Shown: one piece after another, positions 8,328 through 16,268 of the stretch | Layout of the letters: each line of letters starts with the position of its first letter | Numbering within the stretch: position 1 is the stretch's first letter | NCBI RefSeq assembly: GCF_013409645.1 | Contig: NZ_JACCBG010000001.1 | Location: 124,001-188,000, forward strand | Source: Nocardioides panaciterrulae | Lineage (GTDB): Bacteria; Actinomycetota; Actinomycetes; Propionibacteriales; Nocardioidaceae | Direction of reading: 5' to 3' | Length of the DNA: 64,000 nucleotides | Position numbers and translations under genes: made by a program | The notes under the pieces: generated by a model | What the model saw: only the letters and a program-made list of their open reading frames with translations | What the model was told of the DNA's origin: nothing | The model's database searches: none

Positions 8328-9347
8328 GTGCGTGACGCCGCACGTCCGGGGGACACTGATCAAGTGTTGCTGACCACTGAGACCGAGGCCACTCGAGCGC
8401 TCGCCGCCGCCCTGCTTCGCTCCCTTTCACTGGCTAGGGACTGGCTTCGCCACCTCGGTGTCCCGTGCGACGCAGTTACAGATGTGCGCGTAGAGGAGAT
8501 TGTTCTGGACGGTGAACGCCGCGCGGACGTCCGCCTCGACGTTTTCGTCGCCGGCAGCGTCGCTGTCTTGACCGTTGAAGCGAAACTCGACGCCCCTGTG
8601 GATGTCTCGCAACTTGCCGACACGAAACGCGCGTCGGATGTCGTGGTCAGTTTGGTCCCGGCCGGAATCGCTCCCCCGGTGCTTTCGGGGGTGGTTGCGG
8701 CTACTTGGGAAGACCTGGTTAAGCTCATGCAGAGAGGACCGCACGCGGACGCGGTCACGCAGTTTCTCGCCGATGAGCTCATGCTCCTGCTCGACTCGCC
8801 GGCGATCCGAAGGCGACGTCGGCTCGCTGCTCTGATCCCGGCCCCGCTGCCCTCGAACTGGAGTTGCAGTGTCGTGGGGAACAAAGCAGGTGGCGATCTG
8901 CTGATACTCACCGGCCCCGAAATGCCGAGTGGTCAGTGGGTGCAGGTTGAGGTATCTGACCGATCACGTGGCCAACGGACGCCGCTGCGCGCCCATGTGT
9001 TGGCCTGCAGCAGATCCAGCGCAACCGATCCGGTCGTCTGGTCCGCGCTCGGCCATGCTGCTGGTCGGTCAACGCTAGTGCCACCCGAACACGTGGCGCA
9101 TGGCCAACGAGGGCGCCGCACGCCGGAAGAGACGTCGGCTGCCGCTGTCAATCAGGTGCCCGCTTCATGGACCTACGGATATGGGCAGAATCAGTTGACC
9201 CGCTGGGGGTGGGCTGGGTTCGGTCCCCGGCTCGAACTCATCGAAGGCAATCCTGAGCCCCTCGTAGCGCACGCCGTTAACCTCGCCGTCGCAATCGACC
9301 GGGAACTCGCCGCGGTAGCGGACGGCGGCCGCGCCGCGTGCCCATAG
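8328..9347 (+). CDS. PD-(D/E)XK nuclease-like protein
   Basis: A 339-residue protein whose N-terminal part fits a PD-(D/E)XK nuclease core: an Asp in RADVRLDVFV (Asp71), then VEAKLDAPVDVSQL with Glu84-Ala-Lys86 and the downstream Gln95 seen in restriction-type nucleases. Residues beyond about 170 form a separate region with no family I recognise (WTYGYGQNQLTRWGWAGF is distinctive). No signal peptide or membrane helix. GTG 8328 has AGGGAAGG just upstream; GTG 8364 is an alternative start that keeps the whole core. Its low-G+C setting with AbiTii and HEPN genes suggests a role in phage defence, which is inference. Confidence 0.6.
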   Translation: MRDAARPGDTDQVLLTTETEATRALAAALLRSLSLARDWLRHLGVPCDAVTDVRVEEIVLDGERRADVRLDVFVAGSVAVLTVEAKLDAPVDVSQLADTKRASDVVVSLVPAGIAPPVLSGVVAATWEDLVKLMQRGPHADAVTQFLADELMLLLDSPAIRRRRRLAALIPAPLPSNWSCSVVGNKAGGDLLILTGPEMPSGQWVQVEVSDRSRGQRTPLRAHVLACSRSSATDPVVWSALGHAAGRSTLVPPEHVAHGQRGRRTPEETSAAAVNQVPASWTYGYGQNQLTRWGWAGFGPRLELIEGNPEPLVAHAVNLAVAIDRELAAVADGGRAACP

Positions 9348-9483
9348 CCGACCCGCGGCGGTAAGACGCGTCCTCTGCATGAGCCACTGTGGCGAAAGGC
9401 TGCGCTCGCGAAGGCGTCGGGCTGATGGGCGTCGCGTCATACATCGTCACGTGATGTCGGTGTGAACGTGCAGGATTCGCGTC

Positions 9484-10044
9484 GTGTACGAACTGGTGGC
9501 TTCATCCGCGGGCGGCGCGCTGGTCGCCCTAGCAACTACTTGGTCAGGTTATGCATTCGGCGTGCGCCAGGAGCGTGACAAGGAAGGACGCGGCCGACGT
9601 TTCACTGCCGCGGCGGATCTAGTGGCTCCGCTCCGCGTCCTGCAGCGACTCGTACGCCGATTCGGACGGGAAGATGTCGCCCGCGACGAGGTGGCAGACG
9701 CGTTCCAGCACTGGTTCGCGGCGTACGACGATCATGGTCATCGGCTACCGCAGGAGTGGCGACACCTGAGTCGGAGCGTTCGGGACGCAACTGGAACCGT
9801 CTTCGGTGGCGTTTCGTTCGTCGACCTCCGCCCAGACGCGAGAGAGCTGGACCTCGCGGAGCCAGATGGCATGTGGCAGGACTATGCCGACGAGTACCTC
9901 GATTACGCGGCGAGGTCGATCTTGCGATGGGGCGATTCAGGCAAGGACACGCCGAAGCAACTGATGACCTACGAGGAGTGGCTGGTGCGTACCGGTCGCC
10001 GGGAGCCGTGGGGCTCCAATGCAGTACCGGCCATAGGAAGTTAG
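9484..10044 (+). CDS. membrane-anchored hypothetical protein
   Basis: A 186-residue protein of unknown function. Residues 5-26 (VASSAGGALVALATTWSGYAFG) form one membrane helix, followed by a basic stretch RQERDKEGRGRR and a mostly helical cytoplasmic domain rich in Arg, Asp and Trp (QHWFAAYDD, WQDYADEYLDYAARSILRWG). The start is GTG 9484 with AGGA 8 nt upstream. It lies in the low-G+C block between the nuclease-like gene and the AbiTii gene. No catalytic motif is visible. Confidence 0.6.
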   Translation: MYELVASSAGGALVALATTWSGYAFGVRQERDKEGRGRRFTAAADLVAPLRVLQRLVRRFGREDVARDEVADAFQHWFAAYDDHGHRLPQEWRHLSRSVRDATGTVFGGVSFVDLRPDARELDLAEPDGMWQDYADEYLDYAARSILRWGDSGKDTPKQLMTYEEWLVRTGRREPWGSNAVPAIGS

Positions 10045-10174
10045 CGCCGGCTTCGCACGCCCAAAGATCTTCGGTCAACCACTCGGCGAGGGGCGGGCGT
10101 GAACGCGGTGGATTGACGCGCGCGGCTCTGTCGTGGTCAGCGGTATGATGGGACCAGTCGTTGGTTGAAGGCGC

Positions 10175-10205
10175 CAGTGGACCTGGGTTCGATTCCTGGG
10201 GCATC
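10175..10205 (+). other. tRNA T-arm-like sequence
   Basis: CCTGGGTTCGATTCCTGGGG folds like a tRNA T-arm: stem CTGGG/CCTGG with two G-U pairs closing the loop TTCGATT. No matching acceptor, D or anticodon arm is present upstream and no CCA follows, so it is not a tRNA gene. It could be a remnant of an integration site. Confidence 0.3.
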
Positions 10206-10279
10206 GCAGGTGGCTTCGCGGCGCTGGCCGGACTGGCATTCATGCGCCTTCTGAGTGAACTCCCCGCAAGGGGTACGAG

Positions 10280-10287
10280 GAAGGAGA
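10280..10287 (+). promoter_or_regulatory. strong Shine-Dalgarno site for the 48-aa peptide
   Basis: GAAGGAGA precedes ATG 10293 by 5-6 nt and marks that ATG as the true start of the small gene. Confidence 0.65.
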
Positions 10288-10292
10288 ACAAC

Positions 10293-10439
10293 ATGGACGC
10301 ACGAAAGGGAAGGCACAACAGCAGCAACACCAAGAAGTCAAACACGTCTGCACGGAAGTACTGGCAGTATCTGCTCGAAACTATCTGGGCCGTGGGTGCT
10401 GGGGTAATGGTCAGCCCACTGGCCACCTTGAGCCAATGA
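10293..10439 (+). CDS. 48-aa basic single-pass membrane peptide
   Basis: A small protein with a Lys/Arg/Ser/Asn-rich N-terminus (MDARKGRHNSSNTKKS) and one hydrophobic helix (IWAVGAGVMVSPLATL, residues 31-46). An excellent ribosome site (GAAGGAGA) and a perfect hairpin starting 4 nt after the stop make this a self-contained transcription unit. Small membrane peptides of this build are found as toxins or membrane modulators, but I recognise no family. The upstream in-frame extension to 10161 has no ribosome site and runs through the T-arm-like sequence, so it is not used. Confidence 0.6.
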   Translation: MDARKGRHNSSNTKKSNTSARKYWQYLLETIWAVGAGVMVSPLATLSQ

Positions 10440-10442
10440 CTC

Positions 10443-10470
10443 GGAAGCCCTGGCGGTTGCCAGGGCTTCC
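10443..10470 (+). terminator. intrinsic-type terminator hairpin
   Basis: GGAAGCCCTGGC-GGTT-GCCAGGGCTTCC is a perfect 12-bp stem with a 4-nt loop, just after the 48-aa gene. The T-run after it is weak (CGCTTTG), as is common in actinobacteria. Confidence 0.75.
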
Positions 10471-10581
10471 CGCTTTGCCCATCAAGGGGTCAAGCCGGGG
10501 CACTCGCGGCGAAATGACGCAGGTGGTTGGAACTTCTGTCTCGGACGATCGGCGCGAGGGCTCTAGAGTCGCGGTCGAGGA

Positions 10582-11427
10582 TTGAAACGGCTCCGGGAGC
10601 GAGGTGTGGGCTTGACCCGATCCACGAAGGGCATGCTCGAGCAGATCGAGGAGGGCGCGCTGGACAGTAAGTCTTCGCTGGCTGATGTCTTGCGGAAGTG
10701 TGTGGCCCTTGGCGGACGCTCTGGCTCGGAGCAGCTGAGGGACTGGGCACGTCGCGAACTTGACGGATACCCACCCGCGGAGGAGTTGCCGGGCTATAGG
10801 ACAGTGGGGGCCATCATTGCGATCGACGGCGCAAACCTTGCGTACAAGGTCACGGGCCAACAAATCTCGCCGTCGGACCTTCCGGAGTTCGCGCGTGAGT
10901 CCATCAAGCAAGAAGCTGCGATCACGCAAGGCGTCGCGGAAATCGAGAGGCTGGCTGCCACCCAGGAGGAGGTCATACGGATTCAGCACTCAGCGATGCC
11001 GGACCTAGTGACTTACATGAACAGCCAGCAGGACGACGTCCATGTCAACGGGACGATTCTCGCCATGTACTGGAAGGTCACGCCGAGTGCCCTGTACGGG
11101 ATCTTGGACACGATTCGCACAAATCTCGTGGCACTCGTGGCTGAAATGCGGGCGGCGGGAGTGGATGATGTGCCACCGGCGGAGGTCGCCAACCAAGCAG
11201 TCCAGGTGGTCGTTCACAACGCCAAACGAAGTCAGATCACTGTCAATGCCAACCAGGCATCGGGCGGCGTTGGAGGTTCCCAGGAGATCACAACGCCACC
11301 GTCCGCCGAGCATGCGAGTCTCCCAGGCTGGGTCCGGGGGCCGTGGGCGGTGGTCCTGGGCCTGGCAACCATTGCCGGTGGCGTGGGCGCGATCGCGGTC
11401 TGGCTCGATTGGACCCCATTCACATGA
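10582..11427 (+). CDS. AbiTii-domain protein with C-terminal membrane helix
   Basis: A 281-residue protein. Residues about 15-200 match the AbiTii domain of abortive-infection proteins: LADVLRKCVALGGRSGSEQLRDWARRELDGYP, split here as the LRKC, GSEQLRDWA and ELDGYP motifs, then LPGYRTVGA, ISPSDLPEF, and WKVTPSALYGILDTIRTNL. A Ser/Gly/Gln linker leads to one hydrophobic helix (WAVVLGLATIAGGVGAIAVWL, about 256-276). The layout suggests a sensor joined to a membrane effector. The start is TTG 10582 or GTG 10606; the latter has GGGAGCGAGG nearby. It converges with the HEPN-like gene across a hairpin. Confidence 0.78.
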   Translation: MKRLRERGVGLTRSTKGMLEQIEEGALDSKSSLADVLRKCVALGGRSGSEQLRDWARRELDGYPPAEELPGYRTVGAIIAIDGANLAYKVTGQQISPSDLPEFARESIKQEAAITQGVAEIERLAATQEEVIRIQHSAMPDLVTYMNSQQDDVHVNGTILAMYWKVTPSALYGILDTIRTNLVALVAEMRAAGVDDVPPAEVANQAVQVVVHNAKRSQITVNANQASGGVGGSQEITTPPSAEHASLPGWVRGPWAVVLGLATIAGGVGAIAVWLDWTPFT

Positions 11428-11455
11428 TCGCGAGTCGCAACGTGGGCGGAGGGGT

Positions 11456-11487
11456 CGACGGGCGGTGCCTTTGGTCGCCGCCCGTCG
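11456..11487. terminator. bidirectional terminator hairpin between convergent genes
   Basis: CGACGGGCGG, a 12-nt loop and CCGCCCGTCG form a perfect 10-bp stem between the AbiTii gene (plus) and the HEPN-like gene (minus). It can act on either transcript. Confidence 0.55.
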
Positions 11488-11567
11488 CTCTCGCTGAAAG
11501 GGAACACCGGCCCACGTCGTGTGTTTGCACGACGTAGGACCAAGTAGACGTCCGGCTGGCAGGGGCC

Positions 11568-13505
11568 CTAGTTCGACTCCCTTAGCTCGAGGTCGTCGTT
11601 GATTTTGATGACGAGTGCTACGAGCAATCGAAGCGCGTGTATGTAGGTATGGAAGTGCTCGCGGTCGTCCTCGCCATCAGCCTGCGATCCGTGGAGGTAC
11701 CGGTTGCGCAGGTCGGGTCCGTTGCTGAACTCGGACTGGTTCAGCATGTAGTTGAAGTAGCTGCTCTCCGGTGCTGTGAGCAATGAGGACCTACGCGTGA
11801 CCCATCCCTTCTGTTCCATTTCCTCGATGGCGTCTTGGCTTGCCTGCGAATGGCGGTTGAAGCTCGCGGCCTCGAAGTTGTTGAGCGACAGAAGGACTTC
11901 AAACTGCGCTAGGTTGGCGAATCGGAGAGGTTTACCATTCTCGTTCTCAACAATTCCACCTTCAACGAGGAAGTCGATGTCTGCCCGTTGATGCTCGGCG
12001 AAGGCTTCGTACGGGACGTCGTGCTTGAGGATGAGACGAGCGAACGTGTCTTCCTGCAGGCTCCCGTCGATGTAGCCCAGAACGGCCTGGTCGGAGAACA
12101 GCAGGTGTTGAATTCGGCGCACTTCCGGGTTGTCGGTCACGTAGACGTACTTACCTTCGACGAAGCTCGGTATGGCCCGGTATGACAGCTGCTCGGAAGT
12201 CATTGCGAGCAACTCTGGGTCCAGTTGTCCGTTTTCAACGTAGAGCGAGTACTGCTTGAGGACGCTCTCCATCTCTGCGAACAGATGTCGGGCCTTCTCC
12301 AGGAAGCTGGCTGTGCTGCTCGCCGGCCGAAACCTCAGGTTGTCGACGCCGAACTCTGCTGGAAGGTAGTCCTCGAAGAACCACGCCAAGACGTTCTCGA
12401 GCTCGATCGACTCTGAGCGCAGGAACTGTTCGTACATGACCAACTGGAGGAAGCTCGCCTGATTCGAGTGGTCGAACGCTGCGCCAGTTCGGTAGCTGTC
12501 TTTGCCGGTAGTCACCAAGAACCGCTCAACCACTCCAAGTTGCGCCGAGAACGACGGGAAGTTGAGCAGCATGTGATGGCTCGAGAACTCGAACAGGTAT
12601 ATGAAGTTGTTCAGGATGGACGGATTGTCCAGGCTCGCGTTCAGCCACTCTCTGCTGTAGGAGTACTTGCCGACGAGCCCATCCAAACTTGTCGCAACTG
12701 GATCGTCCTGGTCATCGGCAACGCGAATCTCACACCCCGTCTTGATGCCCTCGTTCGTCTCAAAGTGCTTCTTCCAATACGCGTCGTAAGCGCGCTGAGC
12801 CTTGAGCTTCAACTTCGGGTCGATGCCCGTGTTGCGATCGGTACGCGCATCGGCGACGAGCTTCAAGTAGTTCGGGTTGGGCCCATCGCTGTCGATGTAC
12901 GTCTCGATGAGTCCACGGCTGTCGTCGGCGGTCAGACTCTGAGGCAGGTGGATGTCGCGCCCGCCATCCGCCTGAAGATGCTTGGCAATGATCTGCTCTG
13001 CGTGCTTCGGACTCGCCAGAAGCAGAGCTCTCACTTCCGCGTCGTAGGCGCGCACGAGAGCAGCGTTGGACAGGAGTTCGCCTGTGTGAAAGCGAGCTTG
13101 TTTCAGCGCAGGCAGCACTACCGATGCGCTGCATCTGTGGAAGACGCCGTTTCGTGCGAGTAGATCCAACACGTCGGTGTGGTATTGAAAATCGACCTCT
13201 GTGATGCGAGTCGCGAAGTTCGCGTCGTCTACCTGACTGAAGAAGGTGCCGACTATCCGGCGCACATCAGCAATTCGCGCTCTCAGCGCGCGGCGCTCTT
13301 CTTCGGTAACACTTGCGGGGAAGAGGTCTTGGTCAGCGAACCTGCCCGCGTGGTGAATCTCGACTACGTCGTTGACCTCCGAGGGCTGCTGCGAGGAGTC
13401 GAGGGCGCCGAGTAGCCCGACAACTTGCTCGAGTTGGAAGAACGTCGCGTAGTCGGATAGCCCGTAGAACCTCAACCTCCTTCGTGGGAGTTCTGGTTCG
13501 GACAT
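11568..13505 (-). CDS. large protein with C-terminal HEPN-like RNase motif
   Basis: A 645-residue soluble protein I cannot place in a named family. The last 50 residues contain LRNRYLHGS (Arg600 to His605), an R-X4-H motif, followed by a helix HTYIHALRLLVALVIKIND. This is the arrangement of the C-terminal HEPN domains of DUF4209/ApeA-like proteins, which act as RNases in phage defence. The rest is helical with no P-loop or other nuclease motif. G+C is close to 50-60%, far below the genome, a sign of transfer. ATG 13505 is the start. It converges with the AbiTii gene. Defence function is inferred from the motif and neighbours. Confidence 0.6.
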   Translation of the reverse strand: MSEPELPRRRLRFYGLSDYATFFQLEQVVGLLGALDSSQQPSEVNDVVEIHHAGRFADQDLFPASVTEEERRALRARIADVRRIVGTFFSQVDDANFATRITEVDFQYHTDVLDLLARNGVFHRCSASVVLPALKQARFHTGELLSNAALVRAYDAEVRALLLASPKHAEQIIAKHLQADGGRDIHLPQSLTADDSRGLIETYIDSDGPNPNYLKLVADARTDRNTGIDPKLKLKAQRAYDAYWKKHFETNEGIKTGCEIRVADDQDDPVATSLDGLVGKYSYSREWLNASLDNPSILNNFIYLFEFSSHHMLLNFPSFSAQLGVVERFLVTTGKDSYRTGAAFDHSNQASFLQLVMYEQFLRSESIELENVLAWFFEDYLPAEFGVDNLRFRPASSTASFLEKARHLFAEMESVLKQYSLYVENGQLDPELLAMTSEQLSYRAIPSFVEGKYVYVTDNPEVRRIQHLLFSDQAVLGYIDGSLQEDTFARLILKHDVPYEAFAEHQRADIDFLVEGGIVENENGKPLRFANLAQFEVLLSLNNFEAASFNRHSQASQDAIEEMEQKGWVTRRSSLLTAPESSYFNYMLNQSEFSNGPDLRNRYLHGSQADGEDDREHFHTYIHALRLLVALVIKINDDLELRESN

Positions 13506-14233
13506 GGGCCTATCTTGGTGGTTCGGCGTGTGTCACACGAAGGATTTCTGCGTCGTGTTCGGTCTGATGAGGCCGGCCACCTTCGGCTTGCGTCAGATGT
13601 TGTGGCACCTCTCCTTCTGCTCGTAGCTGAGCGCGAGAAGACGCCTGAGCTGAGCCCATCTCAACCCGGCGCGTTGTGCGAAACTCAAGCCGGCGCTGCC
13701 GGTCGCAGCATTCTGGGCGAAAGGCCGCAGGTATCGGAACCGCGAGTGGACCGGTGACATCTCGTCGCCCCGGCACGATGACGGCCACTGGTTCTGCCAC
13801 TACGCCTTCCGCGCCAAGGCGGACAGCACCATCCACATCGAGGACGACAAGGCCACGGTCTGTGGCAAGTGGTTGGAGGTCGAAGGAGCCAAGGTGGACT
13901 CCTCATAGACCGGCTCGGGCTCGCACACGCTGAATCTCTGGCCCGTCGGTGGCTACGACGAGCTGACAGACTGCGGCCACAAGACCTATCGGCCGTCTGC
14001 GTCCAAGACCGCGAGGCGATTCAGTGCCGAGCGCCAGCCCTGCCCGGTTGCGCGAGCGACGGAGAAGCCGTGGACCGAGGCGAGCGTCAGGCTGGCGGCC
14101 CGATCGGGAGCAGTGCTTGGTGGTCCCGCCGCCGGGGAGCGACGTTGACGCCGCAACGTGAAGGCTCCGGATACGGGCTTTGCTCGGGCTGAAGGCTCAG
14201 GTCGCGGGTGTTTCCGCCCGCAGGGCATCCGCG
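13506..14233. other. gene-poor gap at the right edge of the low-G+C block
   Basis: A 728-nt gap between the HEPN-like gene and the acyl-CoA ligase. It holds only short overlapping frames without ribosome sites, plus the decayed frame at 13741-14148. It may be the right boundary of an acquired block. Confidence 0.5.
13741..14148 (+). pseudogene. decayed gene fragment interrupted by TAG
   Basis: Frame 1 reads a protein-like stretch with balanced composition (DGHWFCHYAFRAKADSTIHI, then CGKWLEVEGAK), meets TAG at 13906-13908, and continues in the same frame with similar character (TGSGSHTLNLWPVGGYDELT, DCGHKTYRP) before a TGA at 14146. No start codon with a ribosome site precedes it. I read this as the remnant of a secreted or Cys-containing protein gene broken by a nonsense change and 5' loss. 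The parent family is unknown. Confidence 0.4.
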
Positions 14234-16081
14234 TCATCCATGCGGCTGTCCGTCGTACATGGAGTCCAGCAGCGGCCTGTACCGCGACTCCATGACCTTG
14301 CGCCTGACCTTCATGCTGGGTGTCAGCTCGCCGTCGTCGACGCTCAGGTCGTGGTCGAGGATCCGGAACTCCTTGATCGTCTCCCAGCGGTTCACCCGGC
14401 CGTTGAGCACCTCGACGCAGGAGCCGACGTACGAGCGGACGGCGGGGTCCGCGGCGAGCGGGGCGTAGTCGGTGGCCGCCAGACCCTGCGCCCGTCCCCA
14501 CTGGAGGAGTGCCTCCGGATCGAGCGTGACCAGCGCGGTGGCGTAGTTGCGGCCGTCGGCGTGCACGAGCATCTGGCTGGCGAGCGGGCAGATTGCCTTG
14601 AACATCACCTCGATGGCCTGGGGCGCGATGTACTTGCCGCCCGAGGTCTTGACCAGGTCCTTCTTCCGGTCGGTGATGCGCAACCGGCCCTGGTCATCGA
14701 TCTCGCCGACGTCCCCGGTCGCGAACCAGCCGTCCTCGTCCAGCACCTCGGCCGACGCCTCGGGCAGGTTGTGGTAGCCGCGCATCACCCCGGGGCCCCG
14801 GATGAAGATCTCGCCGTCGTCGGCCACCTTGAGTTCGGTGCCGGCCAGCGGTGGTCCGACGATTCCGAACTGCAGGTCGTCGAGACGGGTGATGCACGCC
14901 CCGGAACTGGTCTCGGTGAGCGCGTAGCCCTCGATGATCGGCAGGCCGGCTGCGTGGAACCAGCGCGCCACGTCGGTCGACAACGCCGCGCTGCCCGAGA
15001 CCAGGAAGCGGATCCGGCCGCCGAGCCGGGCGCGGATCTGGGAGAGCACCAGCCGGTCCGCGAGCACGAACTGCGCGCGTACGAGCGGGTTCGGGCGCTG
15101 CTGGTCCAGCCGGGCCCGCGCCACCCGGTCGCCGACGCCGAAGGCCCACTTGTACAGCTGGTGCCTGAGGCCACCTTGTTCCTCGATGCCCTGCACGACC
15201 TTCGAGTGCACCTTCTCGAAGATCCGCGGCGGGCCGGCCATGAACGTGGGCCGGACGACGGCGAGGTTCTCCACGATCTTGTCGACGCGGCCGTCGAGGG
15301 CGGTCGGGAACCCGACCTGCAGCTGCACCGTCTCGAGCATCTTGCCGAAGGCGTGCGCCAACGGCACCCAGAGGTACTGCAGGTCGCTCGGCGACAACAG
15401 GTCTAGCGTCGTCGCGCCCGCGCCGATGTAGGTCCAGCACCGGTGCGGCAGCTCGACCCCCTTGGGTGGTCCCGTGGTCCCGGAGGTGTAGATGAGCGTG
15501 GCCAGGTGCTCCGGCTGTACGGCGGCCACGGACTCGTCCACCGCCGTCGGGTGCGCGACGAGGTGCTTGGCGCCGAGCGCCTGCAGCTCCTCCAGGGCGA
15601 GGACCCACTCCCCGTCCGCCGTACCGTCGAAGGTGACGACCCGGACCACGTCCGGGAGATGGTCGCGCTGCTCCTTCAGCTTGTCGATCTGCGCATCGTC
15701 CTCGGCGAAGACGATGCGCGAGCCGCTGTCGGACACGATGAACGCGACGCCCTCGGCTCCCGTCGTGGGGTAGACCGTCGTGGTCGCGCCGGCAGCGCAC
15801 ATCACGGCCAGGTCGGCGTAGATCCACTCGACCCGCGTGTTGCTCACGATCGCCACGCGGTCCTCTGGCCGGACCCCGAGCTCCAGCAGACCAGCCGCCA
15901 TCGTCCGGACCGTGTCCTCCACCTGCGCCCAGGTCACCGACTGCCAGCCCGAGTCGGTCGGGAAGCGGAACGCCTCGGCGTCCGGCGTCGCGGTCACCCG
16001 GTCGCGGAAGAGGCGGGCCATCGAGACCGCTGGCGTCGGGTATCGGCTGGCGTCGGTCGAACCTGCACTCGTCCTGGTCAC
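14234..16081 (-). CDS. long-chain fatty acyl-CoA ligase (AMP-binding, FadD15-like)
   Basis: A 615-residue adenylate-forming enzyme that activates long-chain fatty acids to acyl-CoA. The P-loop motif YTSGTTGPPKG is at residues 198-208; EGYALTETS and the GWFATGDVGEIDDQGRL and TDRKKDLVKTSGGKYIAP motifs (A5-A10) follow in order. The insertion NRWETIKEFRIL before the C-terminus is typical of the FadD15/FAA1 group of actinobacteria. Start GTG 16081 has GGAG 5 nt upstream; ATG 16021 would remove 20 residues. It is transcribed away from the epimerase gene and is probably monocistronic. Confidence 0.88.
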   Translation of the reverse strand: MTRTSAGSTDASRYPTPAVSMARLFRDRVTATPDAEAFRFPTDSGWQSVTWAQVEDTVRTMAAGLLELGVRPEDRVAIVSNTRVEWIYADLAVMCAAGATTTVYPTTGAEGVAFIVSDSGSRIVFAEDDAQIDKLKEQRDHLPDVVRVVTFDGTADGEWVLALEELQALGAKHLVAHPTAVDESVAAVQPEHLATLIYTSGTTGPPKGVELPHRCWTYIGAGATTLDLLSPSDLQYLWVPLAHAFGKMLETVQLQVGFPTALDGRVDKIVENLAVVRPTFMAGPPRIFEKVHSKVVQGIEEQGGLRHQLYKWAFGVGDRVARARLDQQRPNPLVRAQFVLADRLVLSQIRARLGGRIRFLVSGSAALSTDVARWFHAAGLPIIEGYALTETSSGACITRLDDLQFGIVGPPLAGTELKVADDGEIFIRGPGVMRGYHNLPEASAEVLDEDGWFATGDVGEIDDQGRLRITDRKKDLVKTSGGKYIAPQAIEVMFKAICPLASQMLVHADGRNYATALVTLDPEALLQWGRAQGLAATDYAPLAADPAVRSYVGSCVEVLNGRVNRWETIKEFRILDHDLSVDDGELTPSMKVRRKVMESRYRPLLDSMYDGQPHG

Positions 16082-16268
16082 GGGTACTCCGATTCCCGGC
16101 GCCGCCGCCGACTCGCTCGCACCGGCCTCGGCGCGCCTGCACCCGACGTAACCGTTACGCCGTCGCCGCCAGCGTCCCGCCCCGGCCGGGGGGCTCACCA
16201 GGGAACTTTGTCCCGACGCCGATCCGGTCCATGACTGGACCGTCCCCGAGGCGGGTACGTCGACGCTC

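Noticed and set aside
9165-9440. A 91-codon minus-strand gene
   Set aside because: It overlaps the end of the PD-(D/E)XK-like gene, whose frame has better composition, and has no ribosome site.
10142-10215. A complete tRNA gene
   Set aside because: Only the T-arm can be folded; acceptor, D and anticodon arms do not form.
10161-10292. N-terminal extension of the 48-aa peptide
   Set aside because: No ribosome site at that start, and a strong one precedes ATG 10293.
13510-13836. A 108-codon minus-strand gene upstream of the HEPN-like gene
   Set aside because: No ribosome site, low-complexity composition, and overlap with the decayed plus-strand frame.
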